Below are positions 33,163-40,587 of a stretch of DNA of 50,175 nt, in pieces. This stretch comes from an uncultured Acidimicrobiales bacterium (GTDB taxonomy: Bacteria > Actinomycetota > Acidimicrobiia > Acidimicrobiales > SZUA-35). The translations under genes were made by a program, and so were the position numbers. Location: positions 1 to 50,175 of the forward strand of contig CALHCB010000003.1 of NCBI GenBank assembly GCA_937930695.1. Direction: 5' to 3'. Below the pieces are notes generated by a model. It saw only the letters and a list, made by a program, of their open reading frames with translations. It made no database searches and was not told the DNA's origin. Position 1 is the first letter of the stretch; each line of letters begins with the position of its first letter.

Positions 33163-33610
33163 AGCGGTCGCTGAGTTTAGCCACTCTCAGCACCAGCACC
33201 CCCAGCCCAATCGTGACAAGGGCCAGGACAGAGTGCACGATCTTGAATCCAATCGAGAATTCTCCGAAGAGTGTGCTCACTCCACGGACCCCCCACCAGC
33301 CGATTCCCAGAAGGGCAAAAAGAGCGAAGAAGCGCTTCGTCAAGGGGGAAACCGCACGTCTACGCTCCCAGGCCAACAGGCCAAGACCGATCAAGGCGAC
33401 CACACAAAACCCCACCGCGACGCCAAGCCGCCACTGCCGAGACCATCCCACAAGAGATTCGTCATCGAGGACATTTCGAACACGATTTGTCCAAGCAAAG
33501 AGTGTCCAGCTGCTCAGGGCGACGCCAAGGGGAACCAAGTTTCGCCATGGTGCTCGACGAGCTCGCCCCTCCCCAATCGACGAACGACTTCGACCAGCCA
33601 TGGATGTCAT
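33155..33610 (-). CDS. Hypothetical membrane protein, four transmembrane helices
   Basis: 151 residues from ATG 33610 (33601 is possible; a weak GGTGG lies upstream). A basic leader (RSSIGEGRARRAPWRN) precedes helices LVPLGVALSSWTLFAW, LGVAVGFCVVALIGLGLL, FFALFALLGIGWWGV and IVHSVLALVTIGLGVLVL. No known family is recognised. It lies between a lipoprotein gene (1-nt gap) and the NifU-N-like gene (overlap), so it belongs to the rnhB-side gene string. Confidence 0.7.
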   Translation of the reverse strand: MTSMAGRSRSSIGEGRARRAPWRNLVPLGVALSSWTLFAWTNRVRNVLDDESLVGWSRQWRLGVAVGFCVVALIGLGLLAWERRRAVSPLTKRFFALFALLGIGWWGVRGVSTLFGEFSIGFKIVHSVLALVTIGLGVLVLRVAKLSDRYG

Positions 33611-33611
33611 C

Positions 33612-34319
33612 TCATCCACCAACCAGATCGTCGGCGGTGATGCCACACTCGTCGATCACTTCGAGAAGTTCCGTCGTGACCTCATCGCTGAGCTGGTCTC
33701 CGCCGAGCAGTGCATCAAGGGCCGCTGGATCCAGGCTTGACGCCAGACAGCGGCTCGATTCAGGTGAGACCCCCAACAACATTTCGAGCTGCTCAGCCAG
33801 AGCCGCACTGACTTCTGCATCGACATCAGCATCATCAGAACCATCGACTAGCTCCGCGACTTCATCCTCGGACAGAGCAGAGGGAGCCGCCCCACATTGT
33901 TCGTCGACATACCCACGAAAGCGTCGATCAGCTTCGCTGCCATCTCCATCAGCAAGCGCATCGAGATCATCGAGTTGTTCAACGGTCAACGCGAGCACGT
34001 CGTACCCGACAGTTTCGAGCTCGGCGTCAAGGGCGTCGACCGATACCTGGATCTCTTCGACATCGGGACGAACGTCGTCAGGCGCTCGGTCGGCCAGAAC
34101 GACGAGCCGGGCCTCCCACGCTTCGATGAACACCTTGGTTTGTGCCGGATCACTGGCCACTCGCCCGAGCGTCGGCTCAAACCGCATGTATTCGATCGCT
34201 CGCTCACAGAAGCCATCGAGCTCGCCTTCCGCTGCATCTTCGCCGCCGCCCGAACAGGCACTGGCAACCAAGCACACCCCAAGCAGGGTGCGAACGATCA
34301 ATGTTCGTTTGCCAAGCAC
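33612..34319 (-). CDS. Acidic secreted lipoprotein, unknown function
   Basis: 235 residues from GTG 34319. This start gives a normal lipoprotein signal (LGKRTLIVRTLLGVCLVASAC, lipobox VASAC at Cys22-23) and is preceded at 8 nt by a -10-like TACGCT. A longer frame to 34400 would put 45 residues before the lipobox and overlap rnhB. A helical domain runs from DGFCERAIEYMRF to YVDEQCG. An acidic linker follows (EDEVAELVDGSDDADVDAE), then a ~60-residue C-terminal domain ending LLEVIDECGITADDL. The layout parallels the lipoprotein at 13131, suggesting paralogues. Confidence 0.75.
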   Translation of the reverse strand: MLGKRTLIVRTLLGVCLVASACSGGGEDAAEGELDGFCERAIEYMRFEPTLGRVASDPAQTKVFIEAWEARLVVLADRAPDDVRPDVEEIQVSVDALDAELETVGYDVLALTVEQLDDLDALADGDGSEADRRFRGYVDEQCGAAPSALSEDEVAELVDGSDDADVDAEVSAALAEQLEMLLGVSPESSRCLASSLDPAALDALLGGDQLSDEVTTELLEVIDECGITADDLVGG

Positions 34320-34327
34320 GGACGACG

Positions 34328-34333
34328 AGCGTA
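34328..34333 (-). promoter_or_regulatory. -10-like element upstream of the lipoprotein gene
   Basis: TACGCT on the minus strand ends 8 nt before GTG 34319, inside the end-of-rnhB intergenic region. Confidence 0.35.
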
Positions 34334-34377
34334 CCGACAACACTCGGCGAGATGAGGGCGGCCCCAAGAGCGCTGAC

Positions 34378-35082
34378 TCAGAAGAGGGCCGCTTGGCCAC
34401 CGGGTGGAAGTCGATGGCACCCCGACCACGGCAATGTGTCCATGAACACCCAGGACCGCCGATGAATCGCGGTTGGCCCGTAGCCCGCGATGGCCGCTTT
34501 GTGACGAGGGCACGGATACCCCTTGTTCAGTTCGAAGTCGAAGCCCGGATAGGCCTCCGCCTCGGCGCGCATGATCCGGTCACGGCTGACCTTGGCCAGG
34601 ATGGACGCGGCAGCGATCGACACCGAGATCGAATCGCCCTTCACCAGCTTGCGTGTGTTGGCGTGGCCAACAAAGTCCCACTTACCGTCGAGCAGCACCG
34701 CGTCAGGGGTCACGCCGAGCCCGTTGATGGCCCGACGGGCCGCCAACTTCTGCGCTGCTGACATGCCGAGTTGATCACATTCGTCGTGGCTGACATGGCC
34801 GATCGCCCATGCGTCGACCCAATCGACGATCCGGTCGAACATTGCCTCTCGCTCGGACTCGGTGAGTTGCTTGGAGTCACGGAGTTTGTAGATCCGTCGA
34901 TCTCGAGGAACGACCACCGCCCCGATCGTCAAGGGACCAGCCCAGGCTCCTCGGCCGACCTCATCAATTCCGACAACAACCTGAGCACCTGCGTCCCAAA
35001 GCGCCCGCTCTTCTGCGAGCCCGGGCGATGAGGATTTGAGCGCCTTTCGGAGCTTCGGCACGACCGCTGTCTTGGAGGCCAT
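34378..35082 (-). CDS. rnhB: Ribonuclease HII
   Basis: 234 residues from ATG 35082. Removes RNA primers and single ribonucleotides from DNA. Catalytic motif VVVGIDEVGRGAWAGPLTIG (Asp-Glu of DEVGRG), Asp in KLRDSKQLTE, the segment DAVLLDGKWDF (third acidic residue) and SIAAASILAKVSRDRIMRA. The C-terminal GFDFELNKGYPCPRHKAAIA is typical. The frame is open further upstream, but that part overlaps the divergent thioesterase gene. The promoter shares a GCTAGC with that gene. Confidence 0.95.
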   Translation of the reverse strand: MASKTAVVPKLRKALKSSSPGLAEERALWDAGAQVVVGIDEVGRGAWAGPLTIGAVVVPRDRRIYKLRDSKQLTESEREAMFDRIVDWVDAWAIGHVSHDECDQLGMSAAQKLAARRAINGLGVTPDAVLLDGKWDFVGHANTRKLVKGDSISVSIAAASILAKVSRDRIMRAEAEAYPGFDFELNKGYPCPRHKAAIAGYGPTAIHRRSWVFMDTLPWSGCHRLPPGGQAALF

Positions 35083-35090
35083 GCTCGGTG

Positions 35091-35100
35091 ACGCTAGCTT
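35091..35100. promoter_or_regulatory. Overlapping divergent -10 elements (rnhB / thioesterase)
   Basis: ACGCTAGCTT reads TAGCTT on the plus strand (35095-35100, 6 nt before GTG 35107). It reads TAGCGT on the minus strand (35091-35096, 8 nt before ATG 35082). Both use the same GCTAGC core, with only 24 bp between the two start codons. Confidence 0.55.
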
Positions 35101-35106
35101 CCCGCC

Positions 35107-35751
35107 GTGGTGAACTTGCCGAGAGACAACCAAGAAGCTGAAGATCAGGGCCGCGTTGCGGTGGCGGATCAGCTCCGTCGAGGACTCCACGGGCTCGTTG
35201 GATTCGAGCACGATGCCGAGGACCTCGCCGTACTCGCAGCTGGCCTCAGCGAGTTGTTCGATGGCCTTTCCACCGAAACCCCACGCACCAAAGCAGGCGG
35301 AAAATGGGAGTCACCCGATCTCATCGTCGTTCCGGACGATGGCGAAGAGTTTCCCAACTCCATCGATCGACCTGTCTCTGGCCCCGGCAATCCGTGGAGC
35401 GTGCCTCTGCAAGTGATGCGACGAGGTGACCGAGCCGAAGCCACGGTTGTCTTGGGAGCCGGATATGAGGGAGCGCCGGCCCGGAGCCATGGTGGCGTCG
35501 TTTCTGCCATCTTCGACGACCTGTGTGGATTTCTGCTGATTCTCGAGCGGTCGCTGGCGTACACCGCATCACTCACGATCTCCTACCACGCAGGCACCCC
35601 GCTCGATACGCCGATCACCTTCGGCGCGTGGGTCAGCGAACGCGACGGCCGCAAGCTTCGAATGAAGGGGGAGTGTCGTAGTGGCGAGGAGCTGCTGACG
35701 ACCTGCGAGGCATTGTTCATCACGGTTCCCCCGATTGTCTCTGGCGACTAG
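35107..35751 (+). CDS. Hotdog-fold thioesterase (PaaI/4HBT-like)
   Basis: 214 residues, GTG GTG start. The N-terminal half is helical (VAVADQLRRGLHGLVGFEHD, LAAGLSELFDGLS). The C-terminal ~110 residues form a hotdog domain: AGYEGAPARSHGGVVSAIFD (the HGG...D active-site loop), AYTASLTISYHAGTPLDTPI and CEALFITVPPIV. This family hydrolyses acyl-CoA thioesters; the substrate is unknown. A -10-like TAGCTT 6 nt upstream suggests a leaderless mRNA. The AEC transporter gene starts 2 nt after its stop. Confidence 0.85.
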   Translation: MVNLPRDNQEAEDQGRVAVADQLRRGLHGLVGFEHDAEDLAVLAAGLSELFDGLSTETPRTKAGGKWESPDLIVVPDDGEEFPNSIDRPVSGPGNPWSVPLQVMRRGDRAEATVVLGAGYEGAPARSHGGVVSAIFDDLCGFLLILERSLAYTASLTISYHAGTPLDTPITFGAWVSERDGRKLRMKGECRSGEELLTTCEALFITVPPIVSGD

Positions 35752-35753
35752 TC

Positions 35754-36659
35754 GTGTTGGTCGTTCGACTTCTCGTCGACGTACTTGGCCCGGTCGTCCT
35801 CATCGTCGCCATCGGGTCGACGCTCGGTCACCGACTTCAGATCGACGTCGGGTCGCTTTCCAAGTTGGCCTACTGGATTCTGGGGCCCGCCTTTGCCTTC
35901 AATATTTTCTCCGAAAGTGAGCTCGCCGGAGGAGTCGCGCTGAAACTCAGTGTTGCGGCAGTCGTTGGCATGTTTGTTGCGGCGGCCGCGACCTGGGCCA
36001 TCGCAACGTTCACGGGCCTCACCCCCTCGGAGCGCTCAGCCGACGTGATGACGGCGTCCTACGGCAATGTCGGCAACGCGGGATTGGCAATCTCGGCGTT
36101 TGCGCTTGGCGACGACGTGCTACCCGCCGCCGGCGTCCTCATGGTCGTCATCAATATGGTGGGGATGACGCTTGGTATCACGCTGGCGACCGCTCGCAGC
36201 GGCGGCGCACTCGCCGGGCTTCGAACAGCCCTGTCGGCACCAATGACGATCGCCGCGTTCGTTGCGCTCGTCGTGAACCTGACGAACACGTCGGTGCCGC
36301 TGGTGGCTGAGCGTTCGATCGGTTTGTTGGCCGCCGCGCTGATTCCCGTCATGCTGCTCGCCCTCGGCATCCAATTGTCGCTCACAGGGTGGCGACTGCC
36401 GACGGTGAGCCTGACAACGAGCGCTACGGCAAAGCTCGCAATCGCTCCCATCGTCGCCACGTTGGTAGCCGCAGCGCTCGGCTTGAGCGGTGACAACCTC
36501 GGTGCCGTTGCGATTCAATCTGCGATGCCACCAGCAGTATTCTGTCTCGTCGTGGCGAAAGAACATGACTTGGAGATCGATCGGGTGACGACGAACGTCG
36601 TCGCGATGACCGCACTGTCGTTGATCACGTTGCCGATTGTTTTGGCCGTCGTCGTCTAA
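35754..36659 (+). CDS. AEC-family (auxin efflux carrier-like) transporter
   Basis: 301 residues, GTG start, about ten hydrophobic helices in two five-helix halves, as in the bile acid/auxin carrier fold. Family cues: LVDVLGPVVLIVAIGSTLG, KLAYWILGPAFAFNIFSES, ASYGNVGNAGLAISAFALG (the conserved N-G-N-A region), AALIPVMLLALGIQLSLTGW, and AIQSAMPPAVFCLVVAKEHD. The substrate, possibly an organic acid, is unknown. Likely co-transcribed with the thioesterase (2-nt gap). It converges on an uncharacterised gene 37 bp away. Confidence 0.92.
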   Translation: MLVVRLLVDVLGPVVLIVAIGSTLGHRLQIDVGSLSKLAYWILGPAFAFNIFSESELAGGVALKLSVAAVVGMFVAAAATWAIATFTGLTPSERSADVMTASYGNVGNAGLAISAFALGDDVLPAAGVLMVVINMVGMTLGITLATARSGGALAGLRTALSAPMTIAAFVALVVNLTNTSVPLVAERSIGLLAAALIPVMLLALGIQLSLTGWRLPTVSLTTSATAKLAIAPIVATLVAAALGLSGDNLGAVAIQSAMPPAVFCLVVAKEHDLEIDRVTTNVVAMTALSLITLPIVLAVVV

Positions 36660-36696
36660 CGAGAACCACGCGGAATCGATCTGCTCGGACTCGGAG

Positions 36697-38340
36697 CTAT
36701 TGGAACGAGTCGCCGGCTTCGGGAACTGCCTCGAGGCCTTCTGTCGAGCCTGCGAGCAGGGCCTCACCCTTCGGTTCCATCGTGAACCAATCGGCGTCGA
36801 GCCCTGGACACCGAATGATCACTTCGTCGTCAGCTTCCACGTCCCACAGCAGTGCGGGGCGATAGCCGTGCCAGCGAATGCCGAACGAAGCGATGCCATG
36901 ACTTGTCGCCGCCCCATGGACCTCGACGTTTCCGCCCCGCCACGCGCTCGGGAAGGATGGGAGAAGATCGAGAGCGCCAGGACGATCGTCGATGAGCAGC
37001 GAGCGAGCACCCAACCAGTAGGTCGCAGCGCGGACCGGGTCGTCGCTTCCGAAGCTCCCGCTCGGAGAGGCCTCCTGGGCGAATTCGCCAAGACGATCGA
37101 TCGACGTCGGGATGTCGGGGCGAGCCTCTGCATGGAGACTTGCGCTTCGCTTGGTGAGGTCCATGGCCGGTTCGGGCTGACCAGCAGTGATCAACAATCG
37201 AGCCAGGCCGAGGAAGGCTTCGGCAATCGCGGCGTCGTCACCCGACTTCTCGATCAACCTGGTGAGCTGGGCTGCCGGCGCCAACATCTCCGCCGCCATC
37301 GGCTCATCGTCGGCGAGACGTGCCGCTCGACCAACACCCGAAAGGATCGCCGCAGCGTCAGCAGGCGAAGACGTCAGCTTCGTCGGGAAGGAGCCGGCGA
37401 AGGCACCGAGCGCCCCCAGCACCTCGGCGACTGCTCCGCTGAGCGCAAGGCCTTCGAGGATGCGACCCGCTCCCGGTTCGAACTCAGTGATTCGGCCCGG
37501 CAGCTTGGCCGCCGCCATCATCAAACGGGTGCGTGAGGCCAGCGCCTGTTGGGAGACCCCGTTATCCGGAAACTCGAAGCGGCCGCCCCGTTCCAAAATG
37601 GTGGTCCATCCCTGGGCCACGTCGTCGGCTGCCGGTACTGAGGCAGGATCGACGAGGGTGCCGACAACGAACCGGATCGTTGTTCGGTGCGGAACCGGAT
37701 AGAGGGCGACCGCGGTCGGCCCATCTCCAGAAACCGATGAGCCAACGAGGTCTCCTCCGGCCAGCAAGGTGTCGAGCACATCGTGATCTGCTCCAACGCC
37801 GAAATGGTTCGGCGTGCGCGGCAGCGAGATGTGTGTTGTCGGACCTTCGCCAACATCTGCTCCAACGGTTGGCGCTTCACCGACAGTGATGAACACCGGA
37901 GACGACGGCGTTTTTCCGTCGTGCAGCTCTGCACTGAGTCGCCGAGACGGCTGACCATCGAGATTCTGGGGGCGAATGGCGAGGGCGAGGGCGAACGGAA
38001 CCGGCGAGGCGTTTTCGAACTCGAGGACCATCACCTGCTCGCCTGCGACATTGGCGGCGTAGATGCGTTGAATGGCGTCGCCAGAAGGAATGCGGACCGA
38101 GGTCTCGACAACGGGGCCAGCTCCGATCCGCCGCTGACGAACGGCCGGCTCTTTCGCAGGCAGGTGCCACCGATCGTCCGCTCCGACAAACCAGTCGATG
38201 CTCCACTGCTGTCCGTCCAGTTGAAGTGCGCCGCCACCATCGACCCGTGCCGGAGCTGCTGAATCGAGTACGCCGACCAGCGTGTGACCAGCATCCGCTG
38301 GCCGTTCTACCGACCTAGGAGCAAGGGAGAGATCGGGCAT
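36697..38340 (-). CDS. Uncharacterised 547-aa protein, glycoside hydrolase-like architecture
   Basis: 547 residues, no signal peptide, so cytoplasmic. The N-terminal ~250 residues look like beta-strands (VMVLEFENASPVPFALALAI, TTIRFVVGTLVDP). The middle is alpha-helical (SQQALASRTRLMMAAAKLPG, LEGLALSGAVAEVLGALGAF). A C-terminal beta-like segment (GGNVEVHGAATSHGIASFGI, then PALLWDVEADDEV) resembles the C-terminal domain of (alpha/alpha)6 glycosidases such as debranching enzymes. I see no clear catalytic Asp/Glu signature, so it may be a non-catalytic relative. A -10-like TAGGGT stands 6 nt before the ATG. It is divergent from cofC. Confidence 0.65.
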   Translation of the reverse strand: MPDLSLAPRSVERPADAGHTLVGVLDSAAPARVDGGGALQLDGQQWSIDWFVGADDRWHLPAKEPAVRQRRIGAGPVVETSVRIPSGDAIQRIYAANVAGEQVMVLEFENASPVPFALALAIRPQNLDGQPSRRLSAELHDGKTPSSPVFITVGEAPTVGADVGEGPTTHISLPRTPNHFGVGADHDVLDTLLAGGDLVGSSVSGDGPTAVALYPVPHRTTIRFVVGTLVDPASVPAADDVAQGWTTILERGGRFEFPDNGVSQQALASRTRLMMAAAKLPGRITEFEPGAGRILEGLALSGAVAEVLGALGAFAGSFPTKLTSSPADAAAILSGVGRAARLADDEPMAAEMLAPAAQLTRLIEKSGDDAAIAEAFLGLARLLITAGQPEPAMDLTKRSASLHAEARPDIPTSIDRLGEFAQEASPSGSFGSDDPVRAATYWLGARSLLIDDRPGALDLLPSFPSAWRGGNVEVHGAATSHGIASFGIRWHGYRPALLWDVEADDEVIIRCPGLDADWFTMEPKGEALLAGSTEGLEAVPEAGDSFQ

Positions 38341-38346
38341 TCGCCC

Positions 38347-38352
38347 ACCCTA
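38347..38352 (-). promoter_or_regulatory. -10-like element of the 547-aa protein gene
   Basis: TAGGGT on the minus strand, 6 nt before ATG 38340; leaderless geometry. Confidence 0.4.
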
Positions 38353-38426
38353 TGAAGGGCCTGACCCGCCTCAAACCTCACGACTTCGTGACGAACGCGG
38401 GGTTCGTTGCTGAGGACGGACAGCCC

Positions 38427-38432
38427 TATCCT
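38427..38432 (+). promoter_or_regulatory. -10-like element of cofC
   Basis: TATCCT, 6 nt before GTG 38439; no Shine-Dalgarno. This helps choose 38439 as the start. Confidence 0.45.
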
Positions 38433-38438
38433 CGCTCT

Positions 38439-38999
38439 GTGTCCGCTGCGGTGATCATTCCCATCAAGTCGTTCGACTTGGCCAAAGGTCGCCTCGCTAC
38501 TCGGCTCTCTCCTGCGGAGCGCGCGGCTCTCGCCAAGAACATGGCGACGACGGTCATCGCGGCCGCCCACGATCTTGTGGTCTATGTCGTCTGCGACGAT
38601 GCAGAGGTTGCCGCGTTCGCGATTGCCCAGGACGCGAATGTCGTGTGGCGGCCCGCTCGCGGACTCAACGGTGCGGTGGAGGACGGACGCGAGGCGGCAG
38701 CCGCCGATGGCCATGACCGCATCATCGTTGCGCACGGCGATCTCCCGAAGGCCCGAGATCTCACATGGCTTGCGGATGCCACCGGCGTTCTCATCGTCAC
38801 GGATCGACGGTCCGATGGCACGAACGTCATGAGTCTGCCCGTCGATCCTGCGTTCGGGTTCGCGTACGGCTCCGGTTCGGCCGATCTCCATCGCACAGAA
38901 TCCGAACGACTTTCATGGCCCGTCGAGATCGTCCACGATGACGATCTCGGGTGGGATATCGATGTTCCAGAAGACCTCGTCGTCTTCGAGAACCTCTGA
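38439..38999 (+). CDS. cofC: CofC/FbiD-type nucleotidyltransferase of coenzyme F420 synthesis
   Basis: 186 residues from GTG 38439. Activates 2-phospholactate (or phosphoenolpyruvate in mycobacterial-type FbiD) with GTP to feed F420 assembly. Signatures: SAAVIIPIKSFDLAKGRLAT at the N terminus (nucleotide-binding), RLSPAERAALAKNMATTVI, PARGLNGAVEDGREAAAADG, RIIVAHGDLPKARDLTW, DRRSDGTNVMSLPVDPAFGF and the C-terminal DLGWDIDVPEDLV. An in-frame ATG at 38352 would add 29 residues unlike the family. Other F420 genes (cofD/fbiA, cofE/fbiB, fbiC) are not in the window. The PIG-L gene follows after 35 bp. Confidence 0.92.
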   Translation: MSAAVIIPIKSFDLAKGRLATRLSPAERAALAKNMATTVIAAAHDLVVYVVCDDAEVAAFAIAQDANVVWRPARGLNGAVEDGREAAAADGHDRIIVAHGDLPKARDLTWLADATGVLIVTDRRSDGTNVMSLPVDPAFGFAYGSGSADLHRTESERLSWPVEIVHDDDLGWDIDVPEDLVVFENL

Positions 39000-39034
39000 T
39001 TCTCGAGCCCCTTGATTCTTCAGAAAGACCTCAG

Positions 39035-39817
39035 ATGACCGCAGCCCAGAACCCGCTCACCCCCTCCCCTATCTCGATGACCGTTGCGACACGAGATTTG
39101 CCGACGCCGCAGCGAGCGCTCGCCATCGGCGCACACCCCGACGATGTCGACTTCGGATGTGGCGGCACTCTGGCCAAGTGGGCAGCTGACGGATGCATCG
39201 TCAGTGTTCTCGTCTGCACCGACGGGTCGAAAGGCACCTGGGACCCGAACGCTGACGAGGCGGCGCTGATCGACGTTCGTCAGCACGAGCAGCGAGCGGC
39301 GGCCACAGCCCTCGGCGCCATCGGCGAGGTTGGATTTCTTGGCTGGACAGACGGCGAACTCGACTCGACGCTGATCCAGCGTGAGCAGGTCGCCCACTGG
39401 ATTCGCAAGACGCGCCCCAACATCGTGTTGGGTCACGATCCGTGGAAGCGGTACCGGCTCCATCCGGATCACCGCAATGCTGGCCTTCTCACCACCGACG
39501 GAATTGTCGCCGCCCGCGATCCCAAGTTCTTTCCTGATCAGGAGTTTCCTCATCACCGACCGGACCGTCTGTTGCTCTGGGAAGCGGACGAACCGGATCA
39601 CGTCGAAGACGTCACCGGCCAGCTCGAAACGAAGTTTGCGGCGTTGATGGCTCACGAATCACAGTTCGAATCAACGATGAAGACGGGTCCGGGGGCAGAT
39701 CGAAACAGCCCAGAAATGGATGCGTTCCGAGCTCGAGTCGAAGCCAAACTCAGTGCTGCTGGCATGGCGGGTGGCGTCGAGCACGCCGAAGTCTTCAAGC
39801 TGATCGACGATCTCTAG
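39035..39817 (+). CDS. PIG-L/LmbE-family N-acetylglucosaminyl deacetylase-like protein
   Basis: 260 residues. Zinc-dependent deacetylase family. Metal/catalytic motif LAIGAHPDDVDFGCGGTLAK (HPDD), DGSKGTWDPNADEAA, VRQHEQRAAATALGA, and the zinc His in YRLHPDHRNAGLLTTDGIVA. The substrate may be a GlcNAc-linked small molecule; mycothiol deacetylation is one option in actinobacteria but not demonstrable here. Starts 35 bp after cofC. The downstream DUF429 gene begins 10 nt after its stop, so the three are probably one unit. Confidence 0.9.
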   Translation: MTAAQNPLTPSPISMTVATRDLPTPQRALAIGAHPDDVDFGCGGTLAKWAADGCIVSVLVCTDGSKGTWDPNADEAALIDVRQHEQRAAATALGAIGEVGFLGWTDGELDSTLIQREQVAHWIRKTRPNIVLGHDPWKRYRLHPDHRNAGLLTTDGIVAARDPKFFPDQEFPHHRPDRLLLWEADEPDHVEDVTGQLETKFAALMAHESQFESTMKTGPGADRNSPEMDAFRARVEAKLSAAGMAGGVEHAEVFKLIDDL

Positions 39818-39827
39818 ATCATCGAAC

Positions 39828-40586
39828 GTGCCTACCTCAGCCGACGAAACGGCGCAGCGAGTCTGTGGAGTCGACGGCGCTCCGGGAGGATGGGCGGTTG
39901 TTTCCGCCGTCCTCATTGCAAATGGGACGAGGGCGAAGACCGCCCCTTCGGATGTCGCCTTGGTGCTCTCGGATCTTCGGGTCGCGTTCGGATCCTCACT
40001 GAACTCCGCGGTCGAGTCCGTTCGCCGCGGTGATCTCTCGGCTCTCGCGATCGACATGCCGATTGGCCTGCTCGATGAGCGGCCCCGCGCCGCTGACCGA
40101 GAAGCTCGAGCGCTGCTCGGTCCACGTCGATCCTCAGTCTTTCCGACTCCCGTGCGAGCAACGATCGGCGCAGTCGACTACCTGGATGCGTGCGAACGAT
40201 CGCGAGCCGCATCAGGGAAGGCGCTCTCGAAACAGGCATTCAACCTGTTGCCGAAGATCATCGAATTGGATGAACTTATTCGTCCGCAAGATCAGGACCA
40301 CGTTGTGGAAGCCCACCCCGAACTGGCTTTCATGCGCCTCGCGGGAAGTCACCTCACCCATCCGAAACGAACGGCCGAAGGCAAGAGCTGCCGACTGGCG
40401 CTGCTCAACGCCACGTTCGGCGCACCAGCAGTCGCCGCCGCTCTCCGACCAAGAGTGGCGCCAGATCTCGACATCATCGATGCACTGGGCAATCTGGTGA
40501 CCGCGGCCCATGTCGCCCGCGGAACCGAACGCCGACTCGGGCACGATATTGACTCGACAGGCAAGCGGGCTCAGGTCGTGTACTAG
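39828..40586 (+). CDS. DUF429 protein, predicted RNase H-like nuclease
   Basis: 252 residues, GTG start. The family's predicted RNase H-like core shows CGVDGAPGGWAVVSAV (first Asp), LSALAIDMPIGLLDERPRAA (second Asp), RRSSVFPTPVRATI, KQAFNLLPKIIELDELI, VEAHPELAFMRLAG and DIIDALGNLVTAAHVARGTE. Function in cells is not established. It starts 10 nt after the PIG-L stop and ends 1 nt before the stop of the convergent oxidoreductase. Confidence 0.87.
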   Translation: MPTSADETAQRVCGVDGAPGGWAVVSAVLIANGTRAKTAPSDVALVLSDLRVAFGSSLNSAVESVRRGDLSALAIDMPIGLLDERPRAADREARALLGPRRSSVFPTPVRATIGAVDYLDACERSRAASGKALSKQAFNLLPKIIELDELIRPQDQDHVVEAHPELAFMRLAGSHLTHPKRTAEGKSCRLALLNATFGAPAVAAALRPRVAPDLDIIDALGNLVTAAHVARGTERRLGHDIDSTGKRAQVVY

Positions 40587-40587
40587 T

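Noticed and set aside
33271-34761. 496-codon plus-strand frame
   Set aside because: Low-complexity Ser/Arg-rich translation, antisense to rnhB, the lipoprotein and the membrane protein, all of which have recognisable features.
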